Below, piece after piece: positions 50,546-61,600 of a stretch of DNA of 64,000 nt. Each line of letters begins with the position of its first letter. The first letter of the stretch is position 1. Under the pieces are notes generated by a model that worked only from the letters and a program-made list of their open reading frames with translations, was not told where the DNA came from and did no database searches. Source of the stretch: Leptodontidium sp. MPI-SDFR-AT-0119. Its lineage: Eukaryota; Ascomycota; Leotiomycetes; Helotiales; Leptodontidiaceae. A program made the position numbers and the translations under genes. Where the stretch lies: NCBI GenBank assembly GCA_020726505.1, contig JAHLEZ010000002.1, positions 1,612,001 through 1,676,000 of the forward strand. The letters are read 5' to 3'.

Positions 50546-50839
50546 GTAAAGTGTCAGTGCAGTGCTTCTCCTATATATTGGCAGTGGAAGATTGATCTGG
50601 GGTCACTTCATATCTTCTATGTTTCAATGCAACCTTCGGGCAGGCGGCCAAGAATTTTCTACAGCTTAGAAAGTAAACAAGCACCCCCCTTTTCCCCGGA
50701 GCTCGCTTAAATCGACGTATTAGTCAGCGTGATGAAAGAACTTTCAAATCTCATCACGGTTTTCCCAACCCTGCAGCTGCTTAGCGACACACCGCTTATT
50801 GATCTCAGAGAATCATTAGTTGGCAATACAACGTTTGCC

Positions 50840-52861
50840 ATGGATTCCGGAACTAAAGATCTGTGCCAGCATTGTGCGAAATTAATTCCGCCTTCGAAAT
50901 CGCTACCCCGCACCAATCACGACCACCACGCCAATCTAGCCCTGCTCGAGCTATCCAGCGAATCCTGCGCCCTTTGTACCGCAATTCTCACCCTGTGGTC
51001 GCTAGAGAATGTTCAAAATCGCTATCCAGATGTCAAAAAGGAGACATACGAAGAGATTCTGGTCGAGATGAGAGTACTGGAGACCTATGGTTCAGACGAT
51101 AGCTTAGCGTGGGAATTGCTTTCAGTGGGGTTCGAAATTCAACCGTATGCTATGATATATACACACAAAGTATCTATCACGACTTATAAATCTAGCTGTA
51201 GGTGTTTGCGAGTAGTTGTACTGTTGCTGAGCTAAAGTTAGAAACCAGCGACCTCTGCACAAGATTCAAAGTGGCAAGTCTCAGAAACTCCAGCTAGCCC
51301 AACCACATTCGTCAACGACAGATTGGCGACCGTGGGATCGTGGCTCCACGAATGTATATCTAGCCATCCTCTCTGCAGACCGTCCACTGGTCAAACACCA
51401 AAACGACTAATCGATGTCGGACGGGCTAGCGTCTTCCCCAAACTAGTAACATGTACAGAGTTGGCCAACGAGTCGCTGAGATATGCCACTTTGAGCTATT
51501 GCTGGGGTCTCACTACGTTCAAGACCACCAAAGCAACTGTGTATACATACAGTCGTGCGCTTCCCTATGACGATCTACCTAAGACATATCGAGATGCCAT
51601 CACATTAGCGCGGTCGCTAGAAATCAACTACTTATGGATTGACGCGCTGTGCATTGTCCAGGATGACAACGCTGAATGGCAACAAGAAGCGTCAAGAATG
51701 CAAGATATCTATGCAGGCAGCGATCTCACAATTGCAGCTACTGATGCGCCTGATGGCTCAACAGGTTGCTTTCCCCCACGCACCGTTGAACTCCTCTTAG
51801 ATGGAACGAGTAACACGGTGGTATTTGCTACCAAAGACTCGAATTCTAATCAAGAACGCATTGTTCAATTTCACGTTGGAGACTCGAGACAAGTCGCCAG
51901 CCACTCAATTTTGAACACTAGAGGTTGGACCTTGCAAGAAATGGTGCTCTCACATCGCATCTTGCATTGCATGCGCTCGAGTCTTTTCTGGCAATGCAAG
52001 ACCCACTTCAAAACTGAGACGGGCTTGACATTCGATTACTCCACACCTGCAATGCGACACAATCTATTCAGCGCATTGGACCCCACTTCAAAAGACATGC
52101 ATCGAAATTGGTGGACGTGGATGGAGAGCTATTCTCGGCGAGAATTCTCCTTCCCAAGTGACCGACTTCCGGCAATGGCTGGGCTGGTGCACCATTACCA
52201 AGCTGCTAGCCGTGATGAACCAATGCTCGGTCTTTGGGAGCGCTCATTCACCCAAGATTTGTTGTGGATGAGACAGGGACCTTTGAGCAAGACGTCGGCT
52301 ATCACTCACGTGTCCAACATACCATCTTGGTCGTGGCTTGCATGTCCTGCGATTTTGAAGTTCGACAACTGGGGTCTCTCTGAAGATAAGAGCGAGAAAG
52401 AGAAACTTCAGATCACAACAGATCATTCATCTCTGGTGGATTGGAGTATTAAATGGTCATCTGAGCCACTTGTGTCGGATGTGAAGTCAAGTCGAGTAAT
52501 CATTGAAGGCCCAGTACTGGCCCTGACATTCAACACCTCACCCGAGTCCTTGAAATTCAGCCCGCCATACTTTAACGTAAATGACGAGAAGCTTGATTTT
52601 GAAAAGCAGGGTGTACCCTGGAGGTGCTCGGCACAGTTTGATTTGTTTGAGGCGAAGGACAGAATCTTTCCAGCCAGTTATCTGTGCCTTCTTCTTAGAT
52701 CCAGTGTGTACAAGTCTGGTAACTATACGGAAGAGACGTTTATGATATTGAAGCCTGTTGTCGATCTGAAAAATACGTATAGAAGAACTGGGATTGGAGG
52801 TATTAGAGGGGATAAACGAACTTTTGATCTTGGGGTACGACAGAAGTTGGTGTTAGTTTGA
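50840..52861 (+). CDS. HET (heterokaryon incompatibility) domain protein
   Basis: Two exons, 50840-51201 and 51241-52861, sum to 1983 bases, 660 aa. I prefer the ATG at 50840 because it starts the LCQHCAKL Cys pair common at HET-protein N-termini; an in-frame ATG at 50732 is possible. The 39-base intron joins SSCR to KPATSAQDSKW in phase 2. The HET core starts near residue 200, with YATLSYCWG, LPKTYRDAITLARSL, YLWIDALCIVQDD, WQQEASRMQDIYAGSDLTIAA and TRGWTLQEMVLSHR. HET-domain proteins can trigger programmed death when incompatible nuclei or other signals meet; many paralogues have no known partner. A diverged piece of this gene is repeated 1.27 kb further on. Confidence 0.93.
51707..51767 (+). 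repeat. copy 1 of 61-base direct repeat within the HET gene
   Basis: This segment, encoding IYAGSDLTIAATDAPDGS of the HET core, matches 52975-53035 at 59 of 61 positions by my count. Confidence 0.9.
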
Positions 52862-52974
52862 AATCAAAGCAAAACCTGGGCGACTTCGCTACACATTTAT
52901 TCCGACTCTATGCTAGCTACAAATCCTCATTTCCTCTCACGGTCATTAATAAGATCCTAACAATTCTCAGGATT

Positions 52975-53035
52975 ATCTATGCAGGCAGCGATCTCACAAT
53001 TGCGGCTACTGATGCGCCTGATGGCTCAATAGGTT
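52975..53035 (+). repeat. copy 2 of 61-base direct repeat, HET fragment
   Basis: Located 114 bases after the HET stop codon. It lies in an open frame (52858-53133) that shows the HET peptide but has no start or complete domain. Sequence on both sides does not align with the gene, so this is a truncated duplicate or the remnant of a second HET gene. The rest of 52862-53395 holds nothing else I can support. Confidence 0.85.
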
Positions 53036-53395
53036 ACAAGTTTGAGGACAAATCTCGGGAGCCATGGGAAGGTCGCCTTCAGGTACGCGGATTCGAGGTA
53101 TCCACTGCATTCACTTGGTCAGATTGGCAATGACACTAAACCTGCTAATATAATGTTGGCATCGGAGCAGTCACTTGAAATGGGTGAGTCACCTGCTACG
53201 TCTTGGTTGGCAAAGGGCCCGCAGCCGTTGAGCTTACTCGTTTTCGGAGGGCTGCGCTGTGAAGCATCTCACTCACGGAAAGTGGCAATTTTCGTCTTTG
53301 ATTGAAAAGTTAATATTTGGAACTATAATATAGCTCACGATAAGGAAGTTTCCATCCTAGAACTGCTAGCGAACGGTGCATACCCTTGCTGATTA

Positions 53396-54399
53396 TCACT
53401 CCAGAAAGCAATGGCGAAAATCAACATCGTCGGATGAATAAATAAGCGACATCCAAGACGCCACTTGCGAAAACTGAGATGTGAGCGAAGCAACATAAGC
53501 TTTTCGATCTTCTAGAAGAGTTGGGCTTGGGGGCATGACAAGCTCCTGGAGCTGAAGAAAGCGAGGAAAGCGACCAGCTAGTTGGACGGGAACCTTTGAA
53601 GCGAATCCCCAATCGATAATACTTTCACAGTTAGCAATATACGTGTATCTTGGGTTGACGCCTGCTTACCCAGTAACGTTGTGTTCAGAGTCAACTATTA
53701 TGTTCAGCGGTGATAGATCGCCATGATCTATAGCGAATGGCGTGTCCTCTAGTTCGGGGTGAAGCACCATAGGGAGAAGCCTTTTTTGGTCATAACAGTC
53801 CCGCTCAGTTATAAAGGGGAGGTGGCCATTGCGAACTCGACGAAACTTGTTATCTATTATTCTCGAGAAGTACTCTGTGGCGGTCCCCCCTACAATAATC
53901 AGTAAGCATTTGCACTTGAAGGAAAGTAGCTGAACATACTATTTTCTTTGGTGCACTCGATAAGAGACATTTGTATCTCGGCGACTTGACCAAGGATTTT
54001 ATTCCGAATAGGCCTTGGTGGGCAGTTGGCAGTCCAGAGAAGGGGAGACCCCTCAATCCACGACAACACGATGAACGGGTATCCAACCAAGTTTTCGAAT
54101 GTGAAGCTGGATCCATGGTGTTTTGGGGCCCAGGGAAAGTCTGTCGCGCCAATCTCTTGAAGCACATCTTGTTCTCCTCGGAGAACGCTTATAATAGCGT
54201 CTTGGGAATCGGTCTGTACGTGGATTGGAATGCGTACAGACCAGCTTTCTCCGTCTGAAAAGTCTACCTTACAGATGCGACACTCACCACCATCCATATG
54301 CCGTTCATTCAAGACTGGGACTTCGCCGTCAGGTCGGAAAGCAGAGATAGTGGCGGGTATGTTTTCCGGGTGGAACGTTTGCATTAGGCTTGGTGACAT
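53396..54399 (-). CDS. APH-like (aminoglycoside phosphotransferase-fold) kinase
   Basis: Three exons, 54399-53940, 53889-53670 and 53621-53396, sum to 906 bases, 301 aa. The introns are 50 and 48 bases. The N-lobe includes FSDGESWSVRIPI, and YPFIVLSWIEGSPL is the hinge-like segment. The catalytic loop HGDLSPLNIIVD (Brenner's motif, near residue 204) provides the Asp and Asn, and the metal-binding Asp follows in IIDWGF (near 229), completed across intron 2 (GG|T). Large families of these kinases occur in filamentous fungi; the substrate is usually unknown, and antibiotic resistance should not be assumed. At 301 aa it is somewhat shorter than many relatives, with a short C-terminal helical region. 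Confidence 0.88.
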
Positions 54400-54884
54400 C
54401 GTGGAGTGTGGATAGGTTTGGCGAGCGGGAGAGAAGAGGGGGTAAAAGAACTGGAGGGGAGGTTATTTTTCGTCAGGCACCGAACGAAATTATACCGTTC
54501 CACTAAGCGAGCCAATTAAAACAAAATCATCTGATTCAACCACTCACCATTCGAATAGTTAGCTAGCCTCCTACTCCAGGATTATGCGACTGAACAAGAA
54601 AGCGAAACATCACACGCATTTCAATATTTCACTAGATCACAACTAGATTCTTTAATAAATGTCACATAATAGCGAGGCGGTAAGTATTAAACAAATTGTA
54701 AGAAATTACTATGCTATTCAGTTCAATATAACTTACGAACTGTCTAACAAACTTCTAAACAGCCTTCTCCGGGCACATAATCTCCCCCAAATCCTTCAAC
54801 TCAACCCTAACATGCTTCAACCGCGCCAATCTATCTATTCTGCGTTCCTTGGTTTCACTCTACTCCTTCTCCCAAGCCGCTTGC

Positions 54885-55352
54885 TTAGCTGCCTTTCTGC
54901 CTTGCAACCAAATTGCAAATGACCACAAAATCATCCCGACGATGACAATACCCATCAAAAAGAATCCAATGATGACTAATGGGTATTGTGCTGTTGAGGG
55001 TCATGGTATTGTCTTGATATATCCCTCTGCACATGAAGTTTGCGGGTCCGGATATCTCGCTTGGGTTGTTTGCGTTGTTTACCAGGATGGGAGAAGTCAT
55101 GACGCGCTTGAAACTATTGATGTCGTGGTCTGGGGCGTTGACTGCTAAGTCGCCTTGTAGAGTTGGTTGTGTCATGGATGGCGAGGTTTCTTCAAGCAGG
55201 CGCTTAGATGCCTTTGTCAAGGCTGTTGCAGCTCTATGGACAATTGGATTTTGTTGTGGCGACAGAGTGGCAGTTCTCTGCTGCAATGCCTCGAAGAAGT
55301 TATTTGCCTCGTAGATCTCTGCTTGGCGCCGACTAATTGAAGCGGGAGCCAT
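54885..55352 (-). CDS. small hypothetical protein with unresolved 3' structure
   Basis: An open frame of 155 codons starts MAPASISRRQAEIYEAN and looks coding for about 55 to 110 residues (NFFEALQQRTATLSPQQ, VHRAATALTKASKRLLEE). Its 3' half changes character. In a different minus-strand frame, 54860-54980 encodes a strong membrane segment followed by a basic/charged tail (LVIIGFFLMGIVIVGMILW, then LQGRKAAKQAAWEKE and TAG). That looks like the true C-terminus, but no GT-AG pair I tried links the frames in phase. An intron I mis-placed, a frameshift, or two separate small genes are all possible. The family is not recognised. Confidence 0.4.
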   Translation of the reverse strand: MAPASISRRQAEIYEANNFFEALQQRTATLSPQQNPIVHRAATALTKASKRLLEETSPSMTQPTLQGDLAVNAPDHDINSFKRVMTSPILVNNANNPSEISGPANFMCRGIYQDNTMTLNSTIPISHHWILFDGYCHRRDDFVVICNLVARQKGS

Positions 55353-55697
55353 GATGTTTGGGTATTGGTGTTATAAGTTGTGGCGAGGCTGTTTATAGAC
55401 GACAACGTGCGGGTGTGAAGAGAAGTGAGGTTGGTATGTGATAATGAAGGTTGAGAGTTGAAAGAGGAGAGAAAAGGGTAGATTAAATATTCGTCTCGAT
55501 TGACTATTAGACTAGCGATTAATTTTTGGGTGCGTTGGGAATTGGGATATGAACTGCTGAGGATATCCGGCTTCACTCGCGAATCAAAACTTGGTAGCGA
55601 AGCGGCAACTAAACATTGCCCAAGGTATCATCCGCCATACTAGAACGCTAGGGAATAACTAGTTGGGTGACTCATATTAGTAGAAGGGTGTCATAAT

Positions 55698-56429
55698 TTA
55701 ATTATTCAAAGGCTCGGTTTCGGCTTCTCCGTCATTCAATCCAACAACTACGGCTGGTGTTTCCCCAGCATGACCCACTGTATCCAGGTCAATCGTTTCT
55801 TGGCCATGCCCCTTTCCCTCGTTGTAGAAGCAACTCGGACAGTAAGGTATATGAACCGATCCATCGCAGGTATCGTCGCCCGCGCAGCCTCCTAGTCTCA
55901 ACAAGTGAGCATGCGAACACCACGGACATGACGTGTCTTCCTCGATAGGTGTTTCGTGGCTACTGTTCTGCTGGTCATCAACACAGTCTTCGTCCTCGTC
56001 CATGCTCACAGTCTTCTGTATTTGAGATCCTGAATAAGCTTCATCAACCATATTGTCCTCCTTCGCCGTCCCATTTCCCTGCCGTAGGACCTGCTTCACG
56101 GTCTCCACCAAACATAGCTTCTCCTCCCTATCCACTTCCCTAACACTTCTCATTTCCTCCCTTAGCGCTTCAATTTCTCCCCTCAGTTCCTCTCGCACAT
56201 CCTCAAATCCTTGCCTCTCAGTCTCCAGCGTCCTTATGCGCTTTCTTGACTTCAATGTAATCTGGAAAAGGATGGCGAAGATGATCGTGAACAAGGTGTA
56301 GGCGTAAAGAGGCACCTGCAAGTTAAGCGCTCGAGATAACATCTGGAAAGCCTCTAAGGCTTTGGAAGTAAAAGAGTTTTCTCCACAGTTCGAGTTGGGA
56401 GGCTTTGTGTCGTGGGTCCGTGTCGACAT
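55698..56429 (-). CDS. small membrane protein with coiled coil and Cys-rich tail
   Basis: A single frame of 243 aa, with the start taken at ATG 56429; the longer frame opens with TTG. One hydrophobic segment lies near residues 38-59 (LYAYTLFTIIFAILFQI). It is followed directly by a charged helix of about 45 residues with heptad-like spacing (RKRIRTLETERQGFEDVREE), a probable coiled coil. An acidic linker leads to a Cys-rich stretch (CPWC, C, C, CPSC at about residues 173-208) that could bind zinc. The C-terminus is acidic. The layout suggests a single-pass membrane protein; no family is recognised. Confidence 0.6.
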   Translation of the reverse strand: MSTRTHDTKPPNSNCGENSFTSKALEAFQMLSRALNLQVPLYAYTLFTIIFAILFQITLKSRKRIRTLETERQGFEDVREELRGEIEALREEMRSVREVDREEKLCLVETVKQVLRQGNGTAKEDNMVDEAYSGSQIQKTVSMDEDEDCVDDQQNSSHETPIEEDTSCPWCSHAHLLRLGGCAGDDTCDGSVHIPYCPSCFYNEGKGHGQETIDLDTVGHAGETPAVVVGLNDGEAETEPLNN

Positions 56430-56444
56430 GGTAGGAAAGAACAA

Positions 56445-58004
56445 ACCAGCTATCCAAAATAAATAACTTGTGCCTTATTCTGGACCCGTAAAATGTGTGC
56501 AGGCAATGGGTGGGTGAACGCAAACATAACATGCCCTAAAGATGATTGTAGAAGAGTGTTTTGAATGGGTTGGATGATGTGTAACATTGTTTATCGAGAA
56601 AGTAGGTAGTTAAGGGAACTTGATACCGAGCCACCGAACCGCCGCCGACGGAAGGCAGGAAGGAGGGAGGGAGGAAGGGATAGGAAGAACCGCCCGCTCA
56701 TCAAAACTGTCAAAGCACTCGACCAATCAGTACCTTAGCGAAGTAACCTTCCCAAGCTCCAAGATCAGATCACTAATACTTACATGACAAATTCATTGGG
56801 CGGGAAGCATGGATCCGTTGCTGGCCACCAGCAACGCAAATAGGCGCCGTAAGCTAGCTTTGTGAAAGGGGTTTAGCGAGATCCTAGGCAGGCGCATTCA
56901 AGTGCCGACAACACTGGAGTAGGAATGGTGTGCATTACTATAGGGTATGGCGTAACTTGACAGCCTGACCAAGTTTGACTAGGTATGGCTGATGGTGCCT
57001 AACCCTGTTTATTCGCTCGATCTAGCATACTGATAGCTAATGTCTTTCGATCGAACGAAATTAACGAGCTATGTAGGCGCTGTAGATGCGAGAAGGACAG
57101 CAATCATTACCTTTAGTCGCAATGGATAATTTGATCATTTTTTAAAACATGAAAGGATTCAGGACATTTAGAAACCCTTATATGCTGCCTGTTTTGAAAT
57201 GGTGGGAGAAAATTATATGGAAACCTGTAGCTCCAGGGCAAGACAGGAAGAGCACACCAAAATCCCACGAGTCATCAACATGAACTTTCCTCCGAGATCT
57301 TCGAGGGGTTGAGGGAGGAATACCACCCTTATTCGGAGATTAAACTTGATTCTGGTCGGATAAACATGTGTGTTGATGATTTCAAGGCAGGGATAAGTGA
57401 GGGACAGGGACAAGCTTCCAAGGGCCGGGACTGCACATGCAGATACCGGAACTCCTCTTGGATGGCACCCTGGACTTATTTCTCGCGAAGAACACCTGAA
57501 AGACGATTAGTGAAAGACCATAAGAATATTGGAAAGTAGAAGTTTCTTTCAACGTATCCTGGGGAGACGAAGTTCAAGCGGCGTGAGATGAAGTCGCAAT
57601 TATACGAGTAACGCGGCAGATGCGTTAAATGAGGAATGAAACTTGCGGGAAACTAATGTTATTACCTTCTATTCAGAGACAGATATAGTTTTCGGCATTT
57701 GACTCGCTTACTCGGTGGGCTTACTAGTTTCGCCGCGCAGCGTTCTTTAAACTTCGAAAATGGATCCCTGACGTCAGGCCCCTTCCTGATCCACTGCACC
57801 CCAACCATGCCAACCATACCATCACAAAAACACCAACACTGCAGTAATCGTGTTGTGGTTTCATGCGACGAATAGCATTCCGCATTATCCTTGTTTCTTC
57901 TTACCCGATCAAGTCAATCATGCTTCGAGTCCAATTCTTCCACACACGCAAACCCTCTTGCACTTGACGAAATAATTGGCAAAGAACCTTGAGCTCCAAT
58001 ACCA
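56445..58004. other. 1.5 kb intergenic region
   Basis: No ORF above 76 codons and no domain. A purine-rich GGAAGGCAGGAAGGAGGGAG tract lies near 56650. The segment 57180-57540 has a few short ORFs that show nothing recognisable. Confidence 0.5.
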
Positions 58005-59390
58005 TCACCGCAACGCCTTAAGCCGGGAGTTGTGGTCTGAGCAGACTTTCAGAACAATTCCCGCCCCACGAAACACTTTAACAGCATCCAAGGGATACTC
58101 CCATTCCTCCGCCGCGATGCCCGAGGTGTTCGAATCAGCTCCAGCTCCCTGGCTATTGCAATCGAGAATCTGTACAATATGCACTCTAGATAGTCTCCCG
58201 AAGTTCGCAGCTTTATATCGCGCTAGCGCTAACAGCCACGAATAACCTGCCAGCCGTTCGTGTCCAATAACCCCTTCTAGGACTTCTGATCCGCTGTGGA
58301 AGTTTATCTTCGAGATAATGTTAGTAAGATTGCAATATGATGATTTCACGAGGATAGAATGTCAGTTACTAACTGTTAAGGTCTGAAGAGACTTGGGTAG
58401 TCTTGCGTGGAGATCGTCATTGCGAGACTTGTAGTTGTGAACCAGAGGGTGATTTGCTTGATATGTCCCAGGATTGGAAGTCTTGTCAAAGGTCAAGCGA
58501 TCATGGATTTCCAAGTTCTTCAGCATGGCGAAGCCGGAGTAATCCAGCGCGATGCGGCGATCTGGCGATTGAGATTGGGTGGAGCGATGCGGTCCAGCAG
58601 GTGCACCGTTCACGATTGTGAGGCACAAGTTGACGAGGTGTGGCTTCAATGGTGATAGTGCTGTATTCACTGAGTCGCTGGACCACTCCTGGGATAATTT
58701 TGCGTTCATATTTATTGTCCAGATGAGCGTTCGAAGTAACGGGTGGCCTGCAAGAAAGGGTTTTATATTTCGTCCTCTTGGTATCTCAACGGCCTCTGAG
58801 AACTCAATTCTCACCAGCTTCGAAAGGGGATTATCAGTACAGACCGAGCCCCAAAATCCATCGAATCGTCTCAGGGACAATGTGCTGAGGTTTGGAACTG
58901 AACTAATCAACCCTGCCAGATCTTGTGGGTCCACAGAGCCATGATCAGCCGTCAACGTGATATGGCGCAAGTTCAAAAGCGTCTTGAACGCAGCAATATT
59001 CCGCACAAGGTAGCTCTTGGGAAATCCACCATAAGCACCAGCCAAGGTGAGGGTTTTGATCGAGGTGAATCTCGACAAGAGCCCAAGAAGCCTGTTGGTC
59101 CGTCCGGGACAATCGGTCTCCAAGTACAACTCAGCAGCATGCACCAACGACGCAAGAGCAGGTTGCTGATCAACACAGTCTGAGAATCCTTTCATGTTCG
59201 TTATGATGGATTTGCCGGGTATGACCTGGTTTGGCCGAGCGCTGATGCATACTCTGCGATAAAGGCTCAGAATATCAATGTCGTAGGTTCGACGACAAGT
59301 CAAGATGAGCTGGTAGAGGTCGTGTGGAGTCAGGCAGTCGTACGAGAATATATGGGAGAGAACCTCTGCGGGTAGACGGAGAAGTGGCAT
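58005..59390 (-). CDS. F-box protein, LRR-like
   Basis: Two exons, 59390-58374 and 58307-58005, joined in phase 0 across a 66-base intron, give 1320 bases, 439 aa. The start MPLLRLPAEVLSHIFSY is a typical F-box opening; the frame extends upstream to 59501 but the F-box Met fits better. The F-box covers about residues 2-45 (LTPHDLYQLILTCRRTYDI). Irregular leucine-rich stretches follow (SIKTLTLAGAY, LRHITLTADHG, LSTLSLRRFDG, LRTLIWTINMN). The C-terminal exon has no recognised domain. Fungal F-box proteins recruit targets to SCF ubiquitin ligases; the target is unknown. Confidence 0.82.
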
Positions 59391-59922
59391 GGTCTCCGAA
59401 CTATCGCATGAAGGTGAGAGAGAGAAAGGAAGCTCAGATATGAGATTCAGAGAATAATCAACGATGTTGCGATCAGTACTCTTCGTGATGATGAGCAGCA
59501 TGGGTCGTCGAAACTCGAAGCTCTCCCTAAAAAAAAGTTAAAAAAATTGCAATTTCAAAGCGCCAGGTGATGGCAGGATTGAGCTAAGAATATTCTTCAA
59601 TTATTTTAGAGGTTGTTGAGCACCTCGGGCGAGCGCGTGGTGATGCCTAAGACATGAAGCGAGTGACTGCAGGTGTAAACAAAGGTTCTTCCCTAGCGCG
59701 GAACTAGCGTTGTTGAAGACACGTGAAACCCAGCGCTTAGCCTCCGTATGGTAGGCACGATATAATAGAATGTCTGGCCCGCAATCCATCTCTCCTCCTT
59801 CATTTCTACTTGCTCCATTCCATCATTGATCCAACCGCCATTACCACAACAAAACAACAAGAACCAAACCACTTTTCCCCAGTATCAAGAAATACACACA
59901 CTGCGCAAATCCTGAGACGGGA

Positions 59923-61600
59923 ATGTCAGCTCTCAATTGGAACTCTACTCCACCAGAAATTCTCCACCAGAAATTCTTCGGTCAATATGCGAGCGTCTCG
60001 ATCCCTCAGCCTTGCGAAAGTTGACGCTCGTCAGCAAGCAGATCAATTTGGTTGCGAGTACCCAGCTATTTCAAACTGTTCATATCAATGTTTTGAGCCG
60101 TGATCAGCATGCTCAACAGATCCTCGACGAGGACCATGCGTGGCTCCCCTTGGCACGCCTGATAACCCGACTTCCAGCTCTTCGAGATCTTGTTTTCGCT
60201 TGCACGGACCAGTTTGCACCTTGTCTTCTGGAGGCACTACACCAGACTCGCTCGATACGGTGTAGACTTCATCTTGACACTTTCTGTCTCCGCTCGTTTG
60301 ACAAGCCGGAAATGCAAGAGTACGAACATAAGCTTGTCACTTCACCTCACCTGGAAGGGATAGCGACCAGTATGAGGACCACGCGTGGGTCGCGCTGGCT
60401 CTTGCGCCTATGTTGAAAAGACTTTACCTTGTCCAGTATTCCCGTTACGCCTCGATTGAGGATTTCATGATAGCACCAACCGGAGCAACTTCCACTACTC
60501 GCCTCAATCCATTCTACAATGAGAAAGAGATAAAACGCCATTGTCCACTAACAAGACTACAACTCCGCTACGAACAGTTCGACGAGGACTGGAGCGAGCT
60601 AGTTGACTTCTCCACCCTTCGTACTCTTATATTGGATCAGCCGATTGAACAGAGAATGGTCAACTGGCTGTCAGTGAAGGCGCCTTTCAGGTCCTTATCA
60701 GAACTAGAAGTGCCCATCAACTGTTGGGATGAACAGCACAGCCGAGAGTTATACAGTCAAGCCTTCGCCACTTTCATCCGCGGCATTGCGCCGTTACGGT
60801 CGCTGAACATTTGGGCCAATCCCTTGACGAGCAATATTCTTGAAGCGATTCTAGAAAAGCACGGCACATCCCTCCGTCGCCTTTCACTACCGACATTCGG
60901 ACATCTCGAGTCTGTAAGATTTGATGCATACCAAGTCCATGAGATCAACCGCCGGTGTCCATCACTGAGAGAATTAGAACTAAACGTACCGAGATCGAAA
61001 GGTGACATTGCCGAGCAAGCAATCTACACGGCTCTAGGATCGATACCTCAGTTGCAGCATCTACAGCTGAATCTGGATTGCGAGGACCGGACATGTGTGA
61101 GGACACTAGCGAATGGGGAGATAGAAATCCTGAACAACCCTTCCTGGGACGACTTTTCACAACAATCTTTTCCTAGCGAGGGCGGACCAGCGTGGGAGGT
61201 AAATCCACGGAATGGTCATGTGGTAGATATGCTGATAAACTGCGCTCTCGATGCCAAACTGGCAGAGGAAATTTTTGACTGTATCTCGTCTGCAAAACCG
61301 CTAGGTGCACAGAGGCTGGATAGTCTGCGTTTATCTATACATGGGGGTGGATTCTTTGGGGATCCGAATTTACAATACCCTGCCGATGCCTGTGGGGTTC
61401 TCGAAGTTGTACGCCGAGTTGAGAAGGCTTGGATGCTTGAAAGAAGCGATGTAGGCGCTTTGGAGGTGAAAGAGCTGGGTGGGGAAAGTGATTTTTATAA
61501 TGGACTGAATGGGTCATCGAGAAGGTGGATGGATCGCGAGCAGGAGGTATTAACGCCACAAATTCAAACCAGTAAGTCTTCAGCTCATTGCTATCAATGA
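59923..61600 (+). pseudogene. F-box gene broken by a tandem duplication and a second frameshift
   Basis: The ATG at 59923 opens MSALNWNSTPPEIL, an F-box start, but a 14-base unit (CTCCACCAGAAATT) is present twice in tandem at 59948-59961 and 59962-59975. This shifts the frame. The rest of the F-box (RSICERLDPSALRKLTLVSK) continues in a frame that has no ATG. A second frame change occurs near 60362-60366, where HLEGIA (frame starting 59937) passes to DQYEDHAWVALALAPML (frame of 60410-61600) without any usable GT-AG intron. The second part, about 400 codons, has LRR-like stretches (LRTLILDQPI, LRSLNIWANPL, LRELELNVP, LQHLQLNLDC). The body is otherwise well preserved, so the damage looks recent, or one of the changes is a sequencing error. 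Confidence 0.75.
59948..59975 (+). repeat. exact 14-base tandem duplication
   Basis: CTCCACCAGAAATT is repeated head to tail with no mismatch. Reading with a single unit keeps the F-box in frame with the ATG at 59923; the second unit breaks it. Confidence 0.95.

Noticed and set aside
2895..54510. GGGGCTCGCTTAGC at 2895 and 38441, with related GCTCGCTTA words near 50701 and (minus) 54503, as a possible transposon terminal motif
   Set aside because: Matches of 14 bases are expected by chance in 64 kb, no target-site duplications or paired ends were seen, and flanks do not align.
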